Positions 26,199 to 35,490 of a stretch of DNA of 64,000 nt are shown one piece after another. Within the stretch, counting starts at the first letter, position 1. Each line of letters starts with the position of its first letter. The position numbers were made by a program, and so were the translations under genes. The notes beneath the pieces were generated by a model that made no database searches, was not told the origin of the DNA, and saw only the letters and a program-made list of their open reading frames with translations. Origin of the DNA: Bacteroidales bacterium (GTDB taxonomy: Bacteria > Bacteroidota > Bacteroidia > Bacteroidales > Bacteroidaceae). The stretch lies in the NCBI GenBank assembly GCA_015060905.1, contig SUXQ01000002.1:142939-206938 (forward strand), in the 5' to 3' direction.

Positions 26199-27176
26199 TT
26201 ACTTATTTCTCGAAATTGCAAAATCAAGATAAAGAGTCAATGCCTCGCGTAACTCATCGGGAACCGATGAGGGAATAACGGCCAATGCTTCGGCACGAAA
26301 ATCCTCGATACGCTTAAGCGCATATTCAATCCCCCCCCCTTCTTTCGACAATTTAATGAGAGAATCAATCTCTTCGTCGCCCATAGTATACCCCTCGTTC
26401 AGTTTAGAGAACAGACCCCTTACAAACGGGTCGTCACAGTTATTAAGCACATACAGAGCAGGAAGAGTAATCTTGCCCTCGCGCATGTCACTACCAGTAG
26501 GCTTGCCAACCTCCTCAGAATCGTAATAATCGAAAATATCATCCTTTATCTGGAAACAGATTCCCAAAAGTTCGCCGAAACGGGCAAAAGCATCGACAAT
26601 AGCAGCATCGGCACCTACCGACAATGCCCCGAAGCGGCAACAGGTTGCAAAAAGCGACGCAGTCTTGTTGCGTATAACCTCAATATAATTCTCTTCGGAA
26701 AAACCACCCTTATGCTGCAACTGCAACTGCAACAGCTCACCCTTGCTCAAGCTCTGCCCAAGAACGGACAAATTCTCGATTATTTCGACGTTTTTTGTCA
26801 ATGCAGCATTCTGTAACGACGAAGAAAATACATAATCGCCTGCAAGAATAGCTATACGGTTCGAAAAAAGAGTGTGCAACGACGGAAGGCCGCGACGCAT
26901 GGGACTCTCATCAACAACATCATCGTGAAGGAGGCTCGCCGTATGCAACAATTCGAGTGCCGCCGCAGCATAATTCGTACACTCACAAACGGTGCCGGCT
27001 ACGCTTTTTGCCGTCAGAAGCACAAGCATAGGCCGCATCATTTTGCCCGAAGTGCGGCTCACATGCAGAAGTGCACGGTCGAGAAGAGGAACATTGCTGC
27101 GAAAAAGTGTAGCGTAATACTCCTTAAAAGCGGTAAATTCAACCTCTATTGGTTGCAATATTGTGGTAAGACTCAT
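26199..27176 (-). CDS. Polyprenyl synthetase (trans-isoprenyl diphosphate synthase)
   Basis: 325 residues from the ATG at 27176; an in-frame start 48 bases upstream lies beyond the -7 element and so is unlikely. The first aspartate-rich motif LLHDDVVDESPMRRG and second QIKDDIFDYYDSEEVGKPTGSD are both intact, so it should condense isopentenyl diphosphate with an allylic diphosphate, probably the octaprenyl/heptaprenyl chain for menaquinone. Coding-strand GGGGGGGGG (26331-26339) encodes Gly-Gly-Gly in a variable loop; a slip there would shift the frame. Confidence 0.93.
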   Translation of the reverse strand: MSLTTILQPIEVEFTAFKEYYATLFRSNVPLLDRALLHVSRTSGKMMRPMLVLLTAKSVAGTVCECTNYAAAALELLHTASLLHDDVVDESPMRRGLPSLHTLFSNRIAILAGDYVFSSSLQNAALTKNVEIIENLSVLGQSLSKGELLQLQLQHKGGFSEENYIEVIRNKTASLFATCCRFGALSVGADAAIVDAFARFGELLGICFQIKDDIFDYYDSEEVGKPTGSDMREGKITLPALYVLNNCDDPFVRGLFSKLNEGYTMGDEEIDSLIKLSKEGGGIEYALKRIEDFRAEALAVIPSSVPDELREALTLYLDFAISRNK

Positions 27177-27199
27177 ATACACGTAACATCTTATTTTTG

Positions 27200-27207
27200 C
27201 AAAAGTA
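27200..27207 (-). promoter_or_regulatory. -7 element TACTTTTG for the polyprenyl synthetase gene
   Basis: CAAAAGTA on the plus strand; exact TAnnTTTG on the minus strand, 24 bases upstream of the chosen ATG. Confidence 0.6.
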
Positions 27208-27274
27208 ATAAAAAGAATAGGCAAAATAGCAAAATTTGAGTATTTTTACATTCGCATATATTTAATAATATAAG

Positions 27275-30097
27275 ATGAAGAAACTTTTTTTGCTTGACGC
27301 ATACGCGCTTATCTACCGCGCATACTACGCATTTATAAAAAATCCAAGAATAAACTCAAAGGGATTCAATACTTCGGCAATATTAGGCTTTGTAAACACA
27401 TTGGAAGATGTGCTGAAAAAAGAGAACCCCGACTACATAGGTGTCGCCTTCGACCCCAAAGGAAAGACCTTCCGCCACGAGGCCTACGAAGAGTACAAAG
27501 CCCAACGCGAGGAGACACCCGAGGTTATACGAGAATCGGTCCCCATCATCAAAGAGATTCTCGCCGCATACAGAATACCCATACTCGAAGTACCCGGCTA
27601 CGAGGCAGACGATGTTGTAGGCACGCTCGCCAAACAGGCCGAGGGGAAAGGGGTAACAACATTTATGATGACCCCCGACAAAGACTACGGGCAGTTAGTG
27701 ACAGATTCTACATTCATCTATCGTCCGAAATACGGCGACAAGGAATTTGAAATAATGACCCCGCAGAGAGTAGTCGAAAAATTCGGCCTTAAAAGAACCG
27801 AGCAGGTAATAGACCTGCTGGGACTAATGGGCGACTCGAGCGACAATATTCCCGGCTGCCCCGGAGTGGGAGAAAAGACCGCGCAGAAACTCATCGCCGA
27901 ATTTGACAACATCGACAACCTGCTTGCAAACACCGACAAGCTGAAAGGGGCACTGAAAATAAAAATAGAAGAGAACAAAGAGAAGATACTCTTCAGCCGA
28001 TTCCTTGCGACGATAAAAACAGACGTACCCATAGAGCTTAATATGGAAGCTCTCAGACGCGAGACACCCGACGAAGAGAAACTCACCACCCTACTCGACT
28101 TTTACGAACTGCGCGCACTGAAAGAGAGAGTGAAAAAAAACAATTTCACACTCGACCTCTTCGGCGAGCCCATCGTGACAGAAAAAACAGTCGCCACACA
28201 AAAAACGACAAAAAGCGACAAAATTCAAGGCTCACTCTTTGATTTTTTTGAGGGGGAGAGTACGGATGAAGAAAAAAAATCGACGCATTTGAGCTTAAAA
28301 GACCTAAAATACACCTATCATCTTATTGATAAAGAAGAAGATATACCCCATTTAATCACTGTACTGAAAAATGCGCAAACTGTGTGCATCGACACAGAAA
28401 CAACAAGCACCAACGCCATAGAGGCCGAACTTGTGGGCATGAGTTTCGCCACAGAGGAAAATTGCGCCTACTATGTGCATGTTCCCAAAGAGAGAGAAGC
28501 TGCACAAAGAATCGTGAATATGTTCAAAGAGATATTCGAGGACGAAAAAACAGAAAAGGTGGGACAAAATATGAAGTACGACATTATCGTACTCTCGAAC
28601 TACGGCGCACAGCTTAAAGGAAAGATGTTCGACACAATGATAGCCCATTATGTTCTTCAGCCCGAACTTTACCACAGCATGGACTATATGGCCGAAACTT
28701 ACCTGAACTACGAAACAATAAAAATAGAATCACTAATAGGCGAGCGTGGCAAAAAACAGCGTAACATGCGCGACCTTACAGCCGAGCAGATATATGAATA
28801 TGCCTGCGAAGATGCCGACGTTACCCTGAAACTGAGAAATATCCTCGCCGAAGAACTGAAAAAAGAGGATTGCGAGAAACTCTTCTACGAAATAGAAATG
28901 CCACTGATGCCCGTACTTGCTTACATGGAGCGCAACGGCGCAAGGATAAACACAGCCTCGCTTAAAGAGACCTCTACCCTATTTACCGGCCGCATACGTG
29001 AGATTGAAGAAAAAATCTACGAGCTTGCAGGCGAACACTTCAATATTGCCTCGCCCAAGCAGGTGGGCGACATACTTTTCGGCAAACTGAAAATTGTAGA
29101 AAAGCCCAAAAAGACAAAGACCGGACAGTTTGTAACATCCGAAGAGGTACTTACACAAGTGCAGCACAAACACCCGATAGTAAAATACATATTGCAGTAT
29201 CGAGGACTGAAAAAACTGCTAAGCACATACGTCGATGCCCTGCCCGAACTAATAAACAGTCGTACAGGCAAGATACACACCTCGTACAACCAGACAGTGA
29301 CAGCCACCGGTCGTCTAAGCTCCAGCAACCCCAACCTGCAAAATATCCCCATACGCGACGAGGATGGCAAAGAGGTGCGCAAGGCATTTATTCCCGAAGA
29401 TGGAGAGCTGTTCCTCTCGGCCGACTACTCGCAGATAGAGCTGCGAATAATGGCGCATCTGAGCGGTGACAAAAATATGATAAACGACTTTACAAGCGGA
29501 CATGACATTCACGCAGCCACAGCCGCAAAAATCTACAAAAAAAACATCGAAGAGGTTACAAAAGACGAACGCCGCAAGGCAAAAGTCGCAAATTTCGGCA
29601 TAATTTACGGAATATCGGTATTCGGCCTTGCCGAGCGTATGAACGTCGACCGCCGCGAAGCAAAAGAGCTTATAGACAACTATTTTGCCACTTACCCCGA
29701 CATTTGCGCCTACATTGAACGCTGCAAGGAGCAGGCGCGAGCAAACGGCTACGTAACCACTCTGTTCGGACGCAAACGCTTCTTGCCGGACATAAATTCG
29801 CGCAACGCAGTAGTGCGCGGATACGCCGAACGAAACGCTGTAAACGCCCCCATTCAGGGCAGTGCCGCCGACATTATAAAGGTTGCAATGATAAACATCC
29901 ACCGACGCATGAAAGAGGAAAATATGCACTCGACAATGATACTGCAGGTACACGACGAGCTTAACTTCAGCATCGCAGCCGAAGAGCGCGACAAGATGCA
30001 ACAGCTTGTCGTCGAGGAAATGCAGCGTGCCTGCACGCTGAGCGTACCCCTTACCGCCGACTATGGCTGGGGCGCAAATTGGTTGGAAGCGCATTAA
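27275..30097 (+). CDS. polA: DNA polymerase I
   Basis: 940 residues with all three domains: 5' nuclease (KKLFLLDAYALIYRAYYAF, GYEADDVVGT, DSSDNIPG), 3'-5' exonuclease with the metal ligands present (CIDTETTS near 370, GQNMKYD, YACEDADV), and the polymerase (SADYSQIELR near 716, RRKAKVANFGIIYG, LQVHDELNF near 890). Unlike Taq-type enzymes, proofreading residues are intact. It fills Okazaki and repair gaps. An esterase gene begins 13 bases after the stop. Confidence 0.98.
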   Translation: MKKLFLLDAYALIYRAYYAFIKNPRINSKGFNTSAILGFVNTLEDVLKKENPDYIGVAFDPKGKTFRHEAYEEYKAQREETPEVIRESVPIIKEILAAYRIPILEVPGYEADDVVGTLAKQAEGKGVTTFMMTPDKDYGQLVTDSTFIYRPKYGDKEFEIMTPQRVVEKFGLKRTEQVIDLLGLMGDSSDNIPGCPGVGEKTAQKLIAEFDNIDNLLANTDKLKGALKIKIEENKEKILFSRFLATIKTDVPIELNMEALRRETPDEEKLTTLLDFYELRALKERVKKNNFTLDLFGEPIVTEKTVATQKTTKSDKIQGSLFDFFEGESTDEEKKSTHLSLKDLKYTYHLIDKEEDIPHLITVLKNAQTVCIDTETTSTNAIEAELVGMSFATEENCAYYVHVPKEREAAQRIVNMFKEIFEDEKTEKVGQNMKYDIIVLSNYGAQLKGKMFDTMIAHYVLQPELYHSMDYMAETYLNYETIKIESLIGERGKKQRNMRDLTAEQIYEYACEDADVTLKLRNILAEELKKEDCEKLFYEIEMPLMPVLAYMERNGARINTASLKETSTLFTGRIREIEEKIYELAGEHFNIASPKQVGDILFGKLKIVEKPKKTKTGQFVTSEEVLTQVQHKHPIVKYILQYRGLKKLLSTYVDALPELINSRTGKIHTSYNQTVTATGRLSSSNPNLQNIPIRDEDGKEVRKAFIPEDGELFLSADYSQIELRIMAHLSGDKNMINDFTSGHDIHAATAAKIYKKNIEEVTKDERRKAKVANFGIIYGISVFGLAERMNVDRREAKELIDNYFATYPDICAYIERCKEQARANGYVTTLFGRKRFLPDINSRNAVVRGYAERNAVNAPIQGSAADIIKVAMINIHRRMKEENMHSTMILQVHDELNFSIAAEERDKMQQLVVEEMQRACTLSVPLTADYGWGANWLEAH

Positions 30098-30110
30098 AAA
30101 ACAAATAACT

Positions 30111-31190
30111 ATGAAACTGAAAATTGCAACATTTATTTTAGCACTAAGCATGGGACTATGCTCCTATGCCCAGAAGATTGTCTACACTGACGCGGCGAAG
30201 TTTCCTGTCTACGGTAAAATTTCTACTGAAACTAACGAAAGATACGAGCGTCTGCCGTCGAAGTTAGAGAATGTCAGCCGCAAAGATGTGTGGAAGCTCG
30301 GCCGCAGTTCGGCGGGACTATACATACGTTTCCGCTCGAACACCACAAGCATGCGTGTAAAGTGGCAATCGACCTTTGATAATGAACAAAATCACATGAC
30401 CGACCTTGGCACACGCGGCCTCGACCTTTACGCCCTTGTAGAGGGCGAGTGGAGAGCCGTTGCCCCCGTAAGACCCACAAAAAAAGGGGTAAACGAATGG
30501 ACAATAATACGCAACATGCGCCCCGAATATAGAGAATATATGCTCTATTTGTCGCTGTACGACGGAGTAAAGTCGCTGGAAATAGGAGTGGACGAGGGAG
30601 CATATTTAGGACAGCCCGAGGTTGCAAGCCCCTCGACCGAAAAACCCATTGTGATGTACGGGTCGAGCATTCTGCAGGGAGGATGCGCAAGCCGTCCGGG
30701 AATGGCATACACAAACATCATTGGCCGACGATTCGACAGAGAGGTATTTAACTTGGGATTCAGCGGAAACGCACGCTTGGACATGGAAATTGCCCATCTG
30801 ATGGCAAGCGTAAAAGACCCGGGAGCATTTGTGCTTGACTTTGTCCCAAATTCATCGGATAAACTGATAAATGAGGTTGCCGAAAAGTTCTTCCGCGTGC
30901 TTAGGGACGCACACCCCAACGTACCCGTTATTTTTGTAGAGGACCCGATATTCCCCCGCACAGCCTTCGACACTAAACTGCACGAGGAGGTTGTGGGCAG
31001 AAATATCGCAATGACACAGCTTTTCAAAAGACTGAAAAAAGCCGGAGAAAAGAAAATATACTACGTCTCGGCAAAAAAAATGTTAGGTGACGATGGCGAC
31101 GCAACAGTGGACGGCAGCCATTTTACTGACGTTGGTGCACTGCGCTACGTAGAAAACATTATGCCTGCATTGAAAAAAGCACTAAAATAG
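30111..31190 (+). CDS. Secreted SGNH hydrolase with N-terminal accessory domain
   Basis: 359 residues from ATG 30111, chosen because the in-frame upstream start overlaps polA and hides the signal peptide (MKLKIATFILALSMGLCSYA). Residues about 20-190 form an N-terminal jelly-roll-like domain; the C-terminal SGNH part has VMYGSSILQGG (Ser nucleophile, Ser in place of Asp), NLGFSGNARLD (Gly block), DFVPNSS (Asn block) and DGSHFTDVGALRY (Asp/His block). It is probably a carbohydrate acetylesterase. It is followed after 22 bases by a second esterase, so these may act as a pair. Confidence 0.85.
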   Translation: MKLKIATFILALSMGLCSYAQKIVYTDAAKFPVYGKISTETNERYERLPSKLENVSRKDVWKLGRSSAGLYIRFRSNTTSMRVKWQSTFDNEQNHMTDLGTRGLDLYALVEGEWRAVAPVRPTKKGVNEWTIIRNMRPEYREYMLYLSLYDGVKSLEIGVDEGAYLGQPEVASPSTEKPIVMYGSSILQGGCASRPGMAYTNIIGRRFDREVFNLGFSGNARLDMEIAHLMASVKDPGAFVLDFVPNSSDKLINEVAEKFFRVLRDAHPNVPVIFVEDPIFPRTAFDTKLHEEVVGRNIAMTQLFKRLKKAGEKKIYYVSAKKMLGDDGDATVDGSHFTDVGALRYVENIMPALKKALK

Positions 31191-31212
31191 ACATTTTTAA
31201 AATACACTGATT

Positions 31213-33222
31213 ATGAATAAGTTAAGAGCCGTTATTCTATCATTTATTCTATCTGTGGCAGCAATAATCCCCGCTGCCGCAGAGATTAAGATGAACCCGC
31301 TGTTCACCGACAATATGGTGATGCAACAGAAGAGCGACGCACCCGTATGGGGAAAGGCCGCACCCGGGGCAAAAATAAAAGTTACAACCTCGTGGAACAA
31401 AAAAAGCTACACAGCCGAGGCTGACAAAGATGGCAAATGGATGGTAAAAGTGCGCACGCCGAAAGCCGGAGGGCCCTACTCCATGAAAATATCCGAAAAT
31501 GGAGAAACTCCATTGATTATCAATAATATTCTCATCGGAGAAGTGTGGCTGTGCTCGGGACAGTCGAACATGCAGATGCCCGTAAACGGAAAAACATGGA
31601 ACCCCGTAAACAACCACGAACAAGAGCTTAAGGATGCTGCCAAACACACAAAAATAAGACTGTTGACCGTAGAAAGAACATCAAGCCCCGTACCCGAAGA
31701 GGATTTTAACGCCTACGGCGACGGATGGACAGTATGTTCCCCCGAAAATATCGCAGAATTTTCGGCTGCAGCATATTTTTTCGGCCGCGAAATTCACCTG
31801 AAAAGAGGCGTACCCGTAGGACTTATACACTCTTCGTGGGGCGGCACTGTGATTGAAGCATGGATGAGCAAAGATGCCCTCGCAGGCGTAAAAGACCTTG
31901 GCACACAAGCAGAAATGGTGTCAGGATGGCCCGCCGACAAAAAGGAACGAGAAGCAAAGAGCACAGCAACCTTAAACGCGTGGAACCGTCTATTAAGTAC
32001 ATACGACGATGTTTATGTACAGTTCGATGACTTTAAAGATGAAAAATTCGACGACACACGTTGGGACAATATGAAACTGCCCGGAAACATCGAACAGAAA
32101 TACAACAACTTCGACGGGCACGTACTTTTGCGCAAAAGCATAGAGATTCCCGCATCATGGGCAGGCAAGAGCATTACCATGCACATGGGAGGCGTCGATG
32201 ACAAGGACGTTACATATTTCAACGGAAGGAAAATAGGCGAGAATAGCAATTGGAAGAAAAAAATTGCATATAAAGTACCCGCCGAACTTGTAAAAGCAGG
32301 AAAAGCGTTAATAGCCATCCGCATAATAGACAAAGCCGGCAACGGCGGAATAGTCGGCAACGACCAATCATTCTATCTTCAGGGCCCCGACGGAAGCAAA
32401 ATTTCTCTCGCCGGAGATTGGAAAAGCAAAAAAGACGCCGACTACAAAAGTATGCCTCCGCGACCCATAATTTACACCGAGAAATATTGGTCCACAGTAC
32501 TTTACAACGCAATGATACACCCCCTTATCCCCTACTGCATAAAAGGAGCAATATGGTACCAAGGGTGCGCAAATGTCACACGCGCCTATCAGTATCAGGA
32601 CCTTATGCGACTGATGATTGCCAACTGGAGAGAACTGTGGGGCTGCAATTTCCCATTCTACATCACACAGCTTGCAAACTACACTAAGCGTCAGACTGCA
32701 CCCACAGAATCAACGTGGGCAGAATTGCGCGAGGCACAGAGCATGGCGGCAAAAGTCGTTCCAAACACAGGAATTGCAGTAACAATAGACATTGGCGAAG
32801 CTAACGACATTCACCCACGCAACAAGCAAGAGGTTGGACGCAGACTCGCGCTTCAGGCACTGAACAAGACCTACGGAATGAACGTAGTATGCTCGGGACC
32901 CGTATACGAGGGATACGAGGTTGATGGAAACACAATCAGAATAAGATTCTCATCGACAAACAAGGGCCTTGTGGCAAAAGGCGACAAGCTCGAGGGCTTT
33001 ACAATAGCCGGAGCCGACCACAAGTTCCATTGGGCAGACGCAAAAATCGTGGGCAACTGCGTGGAGGTTAGCTGCAAGGATGTTCCCCGTCCTTTGGCCG
33101 TACGCTACGCATGGGCGCACAATCCGCTGGGCAACCTTTACAACGGGGCAGGGCTGCCCGCATCGCCTTTCCGCACAGACTGCTGGCAGGGGGTAACTAT
33201 AAATAATACAACAAGATACTAA
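31213..33222 (+). CDS. Sialate O-acetylesterase-family protein with inserted beta-sandwich
   Basis: 669 residues: signal peptide, N-terminal beta domain (NPLFTDNMVMQQ), SGNH block GQSNMQMPV, WGGTVIEAWM, then an insertion at about 270-400 resembling a galactose-binding-like beta-sandwich (FDDTRWDNMKLPG ... GGVDDKDVTYFNG), then IWYQGCAN and DIHPRNKQEVGRRLA. The usual IWYQGESN has become QGCAN here; the other catalytic elements remain. Its last 86 codons are duplicated at 35712-35970 as part of a larger tandem duplication. It ends at a 19-bp hairpin. Substrate unknown; related in type to the esterase at 11927. Confidence 0.88.
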   Translation: MNKLRAVILSFILSVAAIIPAAAEIKMNPLFTDNMVMQQKSDAPVWGKAAPGAKIKVTTSWNKKSYTAEADKDGKWMVKVRTPKAGGPYSMKISENGETPLIINNILIGEVWLCSGQSNMQMPVNGKTWNPVNNHEQELKDAAKHTKIRLLTVERTSSPVPEEDFNAYGDGWTVCSPENIAEFSAAAYFFGREIHLKRGVPVGLIHSSWGGTVIEAWMSKDALAGVKDLGTQAEMVSGWPADKKEREAKSTATLNAWNRLLSTYDDVYVQFDDFKDEKFDDTRWDNMKLPGNIEQKYNNFDGHVLLRKSIEIPASWAGKSITMHMGGVDDKDVTYFNGRKIGENSNWKKKIAYKVPAELVKAGKALIAIRIIDKAGNGGIVGNDQSFYLQGPDGSKISLAGDWKSKKDADYKSMPPRPIIYTEKYWSTVLYNAMIHPLIPYCIKGAIWYQGCANVTRAYQYQDLMRLMIANWRELWGCNFPFYITQLANYTKRQTAPTESTWAELREAQSMAAKVVPNTGIAVTIDIGEANDIHPRNKQEVGRRLALQALNKTYGMNVVCSGPVYEGYEVDGNTIRIRFSSTNKGLVAKGDKLEGFTIAGADHKFHWADAKIVGNCVEVSCKDVPRPLAVRYAWAHNPLGNLYNGAGLPASPFRTDCWQGVTINNTTRY

Positions 33223-33231
33223 AATCCATTG

Positions 33232-33274
33232 AATATAAATGTGGCTGGCTAATTTAGCCAGCCACATTTATATT
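33232..33274. terminator. Bidirectional terminator between esterase and partner gene 1
   Basis: Perfect 19-bp arms starting AATATAAATGTGGCTGGCT with a 5-base loop. The equivalent place in copy 2 has unrelated hairpins. Confidence 0.85.
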
Positions 33275-33278
33275 ATAA

Positions 33279-33884
33279 TTAAAAAGTAATCATCGGCACA
33301 AAATTCTCGGTAGTATCCCTGACTACAAAGAACTTACCGTCCTTTACAAGATGAAATTTTGCATCGCCACGCGCACGCTTGATAAAATCCTTTTTAGTAC
33401 ACAAAAAGAAATCTTTCGCATCGTCGCTCATCATAAACAATTCCACCTCATGAACAATCTTTCCTTTGTGCAATAGATGAAGTTTGTTTGCACTGCGCCT
33501 CTTTTTATTACCAAAATAGAATTTAAGATACTCTTCTAATTCATCGCTGTTGTTACCGCTGTAAAAGTCGTATTTTATATACACCAACGTATCCCACTCA
33601 AAGGGCATTATCTTGTCAAAATCGACGATGCAGTTTACAGTATCTTTTCCGGCTGCTTTCCAATCGTACCAATATTCACCCACTGCACGGTCGAGCTTAT
33701 CTTTTTTGCTTATGGAAAGACCTCTTAAAATATATTCGGGAGCAGCCGATGCTATTTCAGAGACAGACACACAAAATTCTTTAAAATTAAAGCCATTCAA
33801 GGCCGCCACTGTATCTTTAATATCCACATAAACAACCAACAACAATGGTATTAATATTAACACATAGGAAAGTTTTTTATTCAT
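33279..33884 (-). CDS. Membrane-anchored partner protein, copy 1 (putative immunity protein)
   Basis: 201 residues. One N-terminal hydrophobic helix (about 5-21) without a lipobox Cys, so it is probably anchored in the inner membrane with the rest in the periplasm. It shares with the second copy KKDKLDRAVGEYW, VDFDK-MPFEWDTLVY, a conserved C-terminal F-CTKKD-IKR, DAKFHL and VVRDTTE-FVPMI. Family not recognised. Its ATG overlaps the stop of the upstream gene (ATGA), indicating translational coupling. Small size, tight coupling downstream of a toxin-like module and fast divergence are what an immunity gene would show; that role is inferred only. Confidence 0.6.
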   Translation of the reverse strand: MNKKLSYVLILIPLLLVVYVDIKDTVAALNGFNFKEFCVSVSEIASAAPEYILRGLSISKKDKLDRAVGEYWYDWKAAGKDTVNCIVDFDKIMPFEWDTLVYIKYDFYSGNNSDELEEYLKFYFGNKKRRSANKLHLLHKGKIVHEVELFMMSDDAKDFFLCTKKDFIKRARGDAKFHLVKDGKFFVVRDTTENFVPMITF

Positions 33885-34447
33885 CGTCCGAAATTGTTTA
33901 ATTTTTTATACTTATTATATAAATCATAAAAGACATTATCAGGTATTCTCTTTTTTTGCACATACCATCTGCCATCACGTCCCTGCTCATAAGAGTATAG
34001 CCCGTTTCTCCAATACTCTTCAAGCACACGCAAAGCAAGTTCTTTTCTACTACTACCGGGGTACATTGCTCCTATACGTCGTCCTATTTTGTTATTTAAC
34101 AGGTCGGTAACCATATCAGCATCTGTATATTTATCAAAATCCCTTATACTAACATCAATATAGGGTCGAGTTTCATGAGAATCACCTGCATCGCGCGCCA
34201 CTTTAGGACCATATTTGGAAGATAATGCTCCCTGCCACAAAGTGTGTCTCAAAGCATTACGCCCTTCTTTTATTTTTCCTTTTAATTTATTATTATTATA
34301 TAAATTATCATACTCTAAAGCAAAACGATCAGAAGTACTTGAAAGATTATCACTACCATCTATACCTTTACCTATATCTAAAGCAGCACGCATATGATTA
34401 ATACTTTTGAAAGGAAATGCGACCTCTCGCAACTCTTTAAAATCCAT
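33881..34447 (-). CDS. Toxin-like C-terminal module, copy 1 (possible truncated polymorphic-toxin domain)
   Basis: 188 residues from the first ATG. The pattern RNALRHTLWQGALSSKYG (63-80), DSHE (89-92) and DLLNNKIGRR (115-124), i.e. HxxW...HE...D..NN..GR, resembles the DUF6973-like domain seen at the ends of secreted toxins; I cannot confirm membership. The frame stays open for about 49 more codons upstream to 34594, with no start codon, until a stop inside a terminator. The extension (ELESVEKRYDNRNKITRGAL...) reads like normal protein. This suggests the tail of a larger protein whose front is missing. No signal peptide. Four-base overlap with the partner gene. Confidence 0.55.
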   Translation of the reverse strand: MDFKELREVAFPFKSINHMRAALDIGKGIDGSDNLSSTSDRFALEYDNLYNNNKLKGKIKEGRNALRHTLWQGALSSKYGPKVARDAGDSHETRPYIDVSIRDFDKYTDADMVTDLLNNKIGRRIGAMYPGSSRKELALRVLEEYWRNGLYSYEQGRDGRWYVQKKRIPDNVFYDLYNKYKKLNNFGR

Positions 34448-34581
34448 AACTTTTTCATAAGTGCGTGCAATAGGCCGCGTAACGGAGTGTTCTTTTATAA
34501 TATCTAACGCTCCGCGAGTAATTTTATTGCGATTATCATATCTTTTCTCTACGCTCTCTAATTCACGGGAAAGGGCCTTAT

Positions 34582-34629
34582 TATATTCATAAAAAAACTC
34601 GGCACGCGCCGAGTTTTTTTATGAATATA
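34582..34629. terminator. Terminator with perfect 22-bp arms after lipoprotein copy 1
   Basis: Arms 34582-34603 and 34608-34629 are perfectly complementary, with seven As on one side and seven Ts on the other, so it can end transcription in both directions. It lies between the lipoprotein stop and the open frame of the toxin-like module. Confidence 0.85.
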
Positions 34630-34644
34630 TTTAGAAGTACTGAA

Positions 34645-35121
34645 TTATTTTCTTACAAAAGTTGTTGTCTGAACATAACCATCATCTTCTGCAAATCTGA
34701 GAACCATTTTAGATGCAGTCCATGTAAGCACATCTGTTTCGCCCCAAAATGTTGAAACAAAATAATCACCTACACTTGTCATTTCGCAATTGATTTTTGA
34801 GGTCTCGGCATCGAAACTCCATGTACCATTTTCTATTGTCTCTTCGTCCTCATCACCATCTTCACCGGGGAAATAATAGTAATATTTGTATGTGCCATCA
34901 GCGTTTAGCGTAAGCTCCATAATGCAATTTCCGGGTACATTGCCACTGAACTCCTCACCATCCTCAATTATTTCCATATGAACAGCTTTCCATACACCTG
35001 TGTAAGGAGCACCGGCATCAGCACCACCAGAATCGCCATCATCGTCACTACCACAACCGATTAATGCAAAATTAGCAAGCATCATCATCATTAACACTGA
35101 CAAAAACTTAATCTTTTTCAT
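34645..35121 (-). CDS. Surface-type lipoprotein, lipocalin-like, copy 1
   Basis: 158 residues. Signal peptide with lipobox LIGC (C23) followed by GSDDDGDS, an acidic surface-export signal. The mature part (YTGVWKAVHMEI, CIMELTLNADGTYKYYYYF, ENGTWSFDAETSKINC, DVLTWTASKMVLRF) has the strand pattern of small Bacteroidetes lipocalin-like proteins. Ligand unknown. It has its own promoter and a strong terminator, so the toxin-like module downstream would depend on read-through or another start. Nearly identical to the copy at 37423. Confidence 0.75.
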   Translation of the reverse strand: MKKIKFLSVLMMMMLANFALIGCGSDDDGDSGGADAGAPYTGVWKAVHMEIIEDGEEFSGNVPGNCIMELTLNADGTYKYYYYFPGEDGDEDEETIENGTWSFDAETSKINCEMTSVGDYFVSTFWGETDVLTWTASKMVLRFAEDDGYVQTTTFVRK

Positions 35122-35179
35122 TTTTAAATTAATTTTAATTTGTTGCTCTTTTTTTACTTAATAAGATTTTTAAACATTG

Positions 35180-35271
35180 CAAATATATGAAAAACGAGCG
35201 AAAAATATAAAGCTTGCTTTATTATTTTTTACAGCGAGTGCAGTATATATTCGTCGTTTACGACAAATGTA
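35180..35271 (-). repeat. Promoter-bearing repeat unit upstream of lipoprotein 1 (same family as 22380)
   Basis: Read on the minus strand: TACATTTG, GTCG-TAAA-CGAC hairpin, TGCACTCGCTGTAAAA, a second hairpin with the AAAG-CAAG-CTTT core and AT-rich outer stem, GCTCGTTTTTCA, then TATATTTG (35180-35187), which serves as the -7 element of the lipoprotein gene. Both hairpin stems differ from the 22-kb units by paired changes. Confidence 0.7.
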
Positions 35272-35387
35272 TAAAAAATTAAAAACAAAAGAATAATATT
35301 ACCTTGAAAATCCATTTAATATTATAGAATAGACAACTACTAGACAATAAAAATAAACAAGTTTTTTGTATTACACTCGACTCATTG

Positions 35388-35460
35388 TATCTTTAATATA
35401 AGATAGGCGGCGAACATAAAAGGCGGCTTGCACTATCTTTAGATAAGATAGGCGGCGGAT
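35388..35460 (+). repeat. 46-bp promoter-like repeat, two units
   Basis: TATCTTT at 35388 and 35434, each followed by a short spacer, AAGATA (palindromic with TATCTT) and GGCGGCG. Unit body: AACATAAAAGGCGGCTTGCAC. The duplicate locus at 38164 has three such units plus a longer fourth segment. The rest of 35272-35490 is AT-rich with nothing recognised. Confidence 0.7.
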
Positions 35461-35490
35461 AAATCACGAATAATAAACAATATAAATAAT

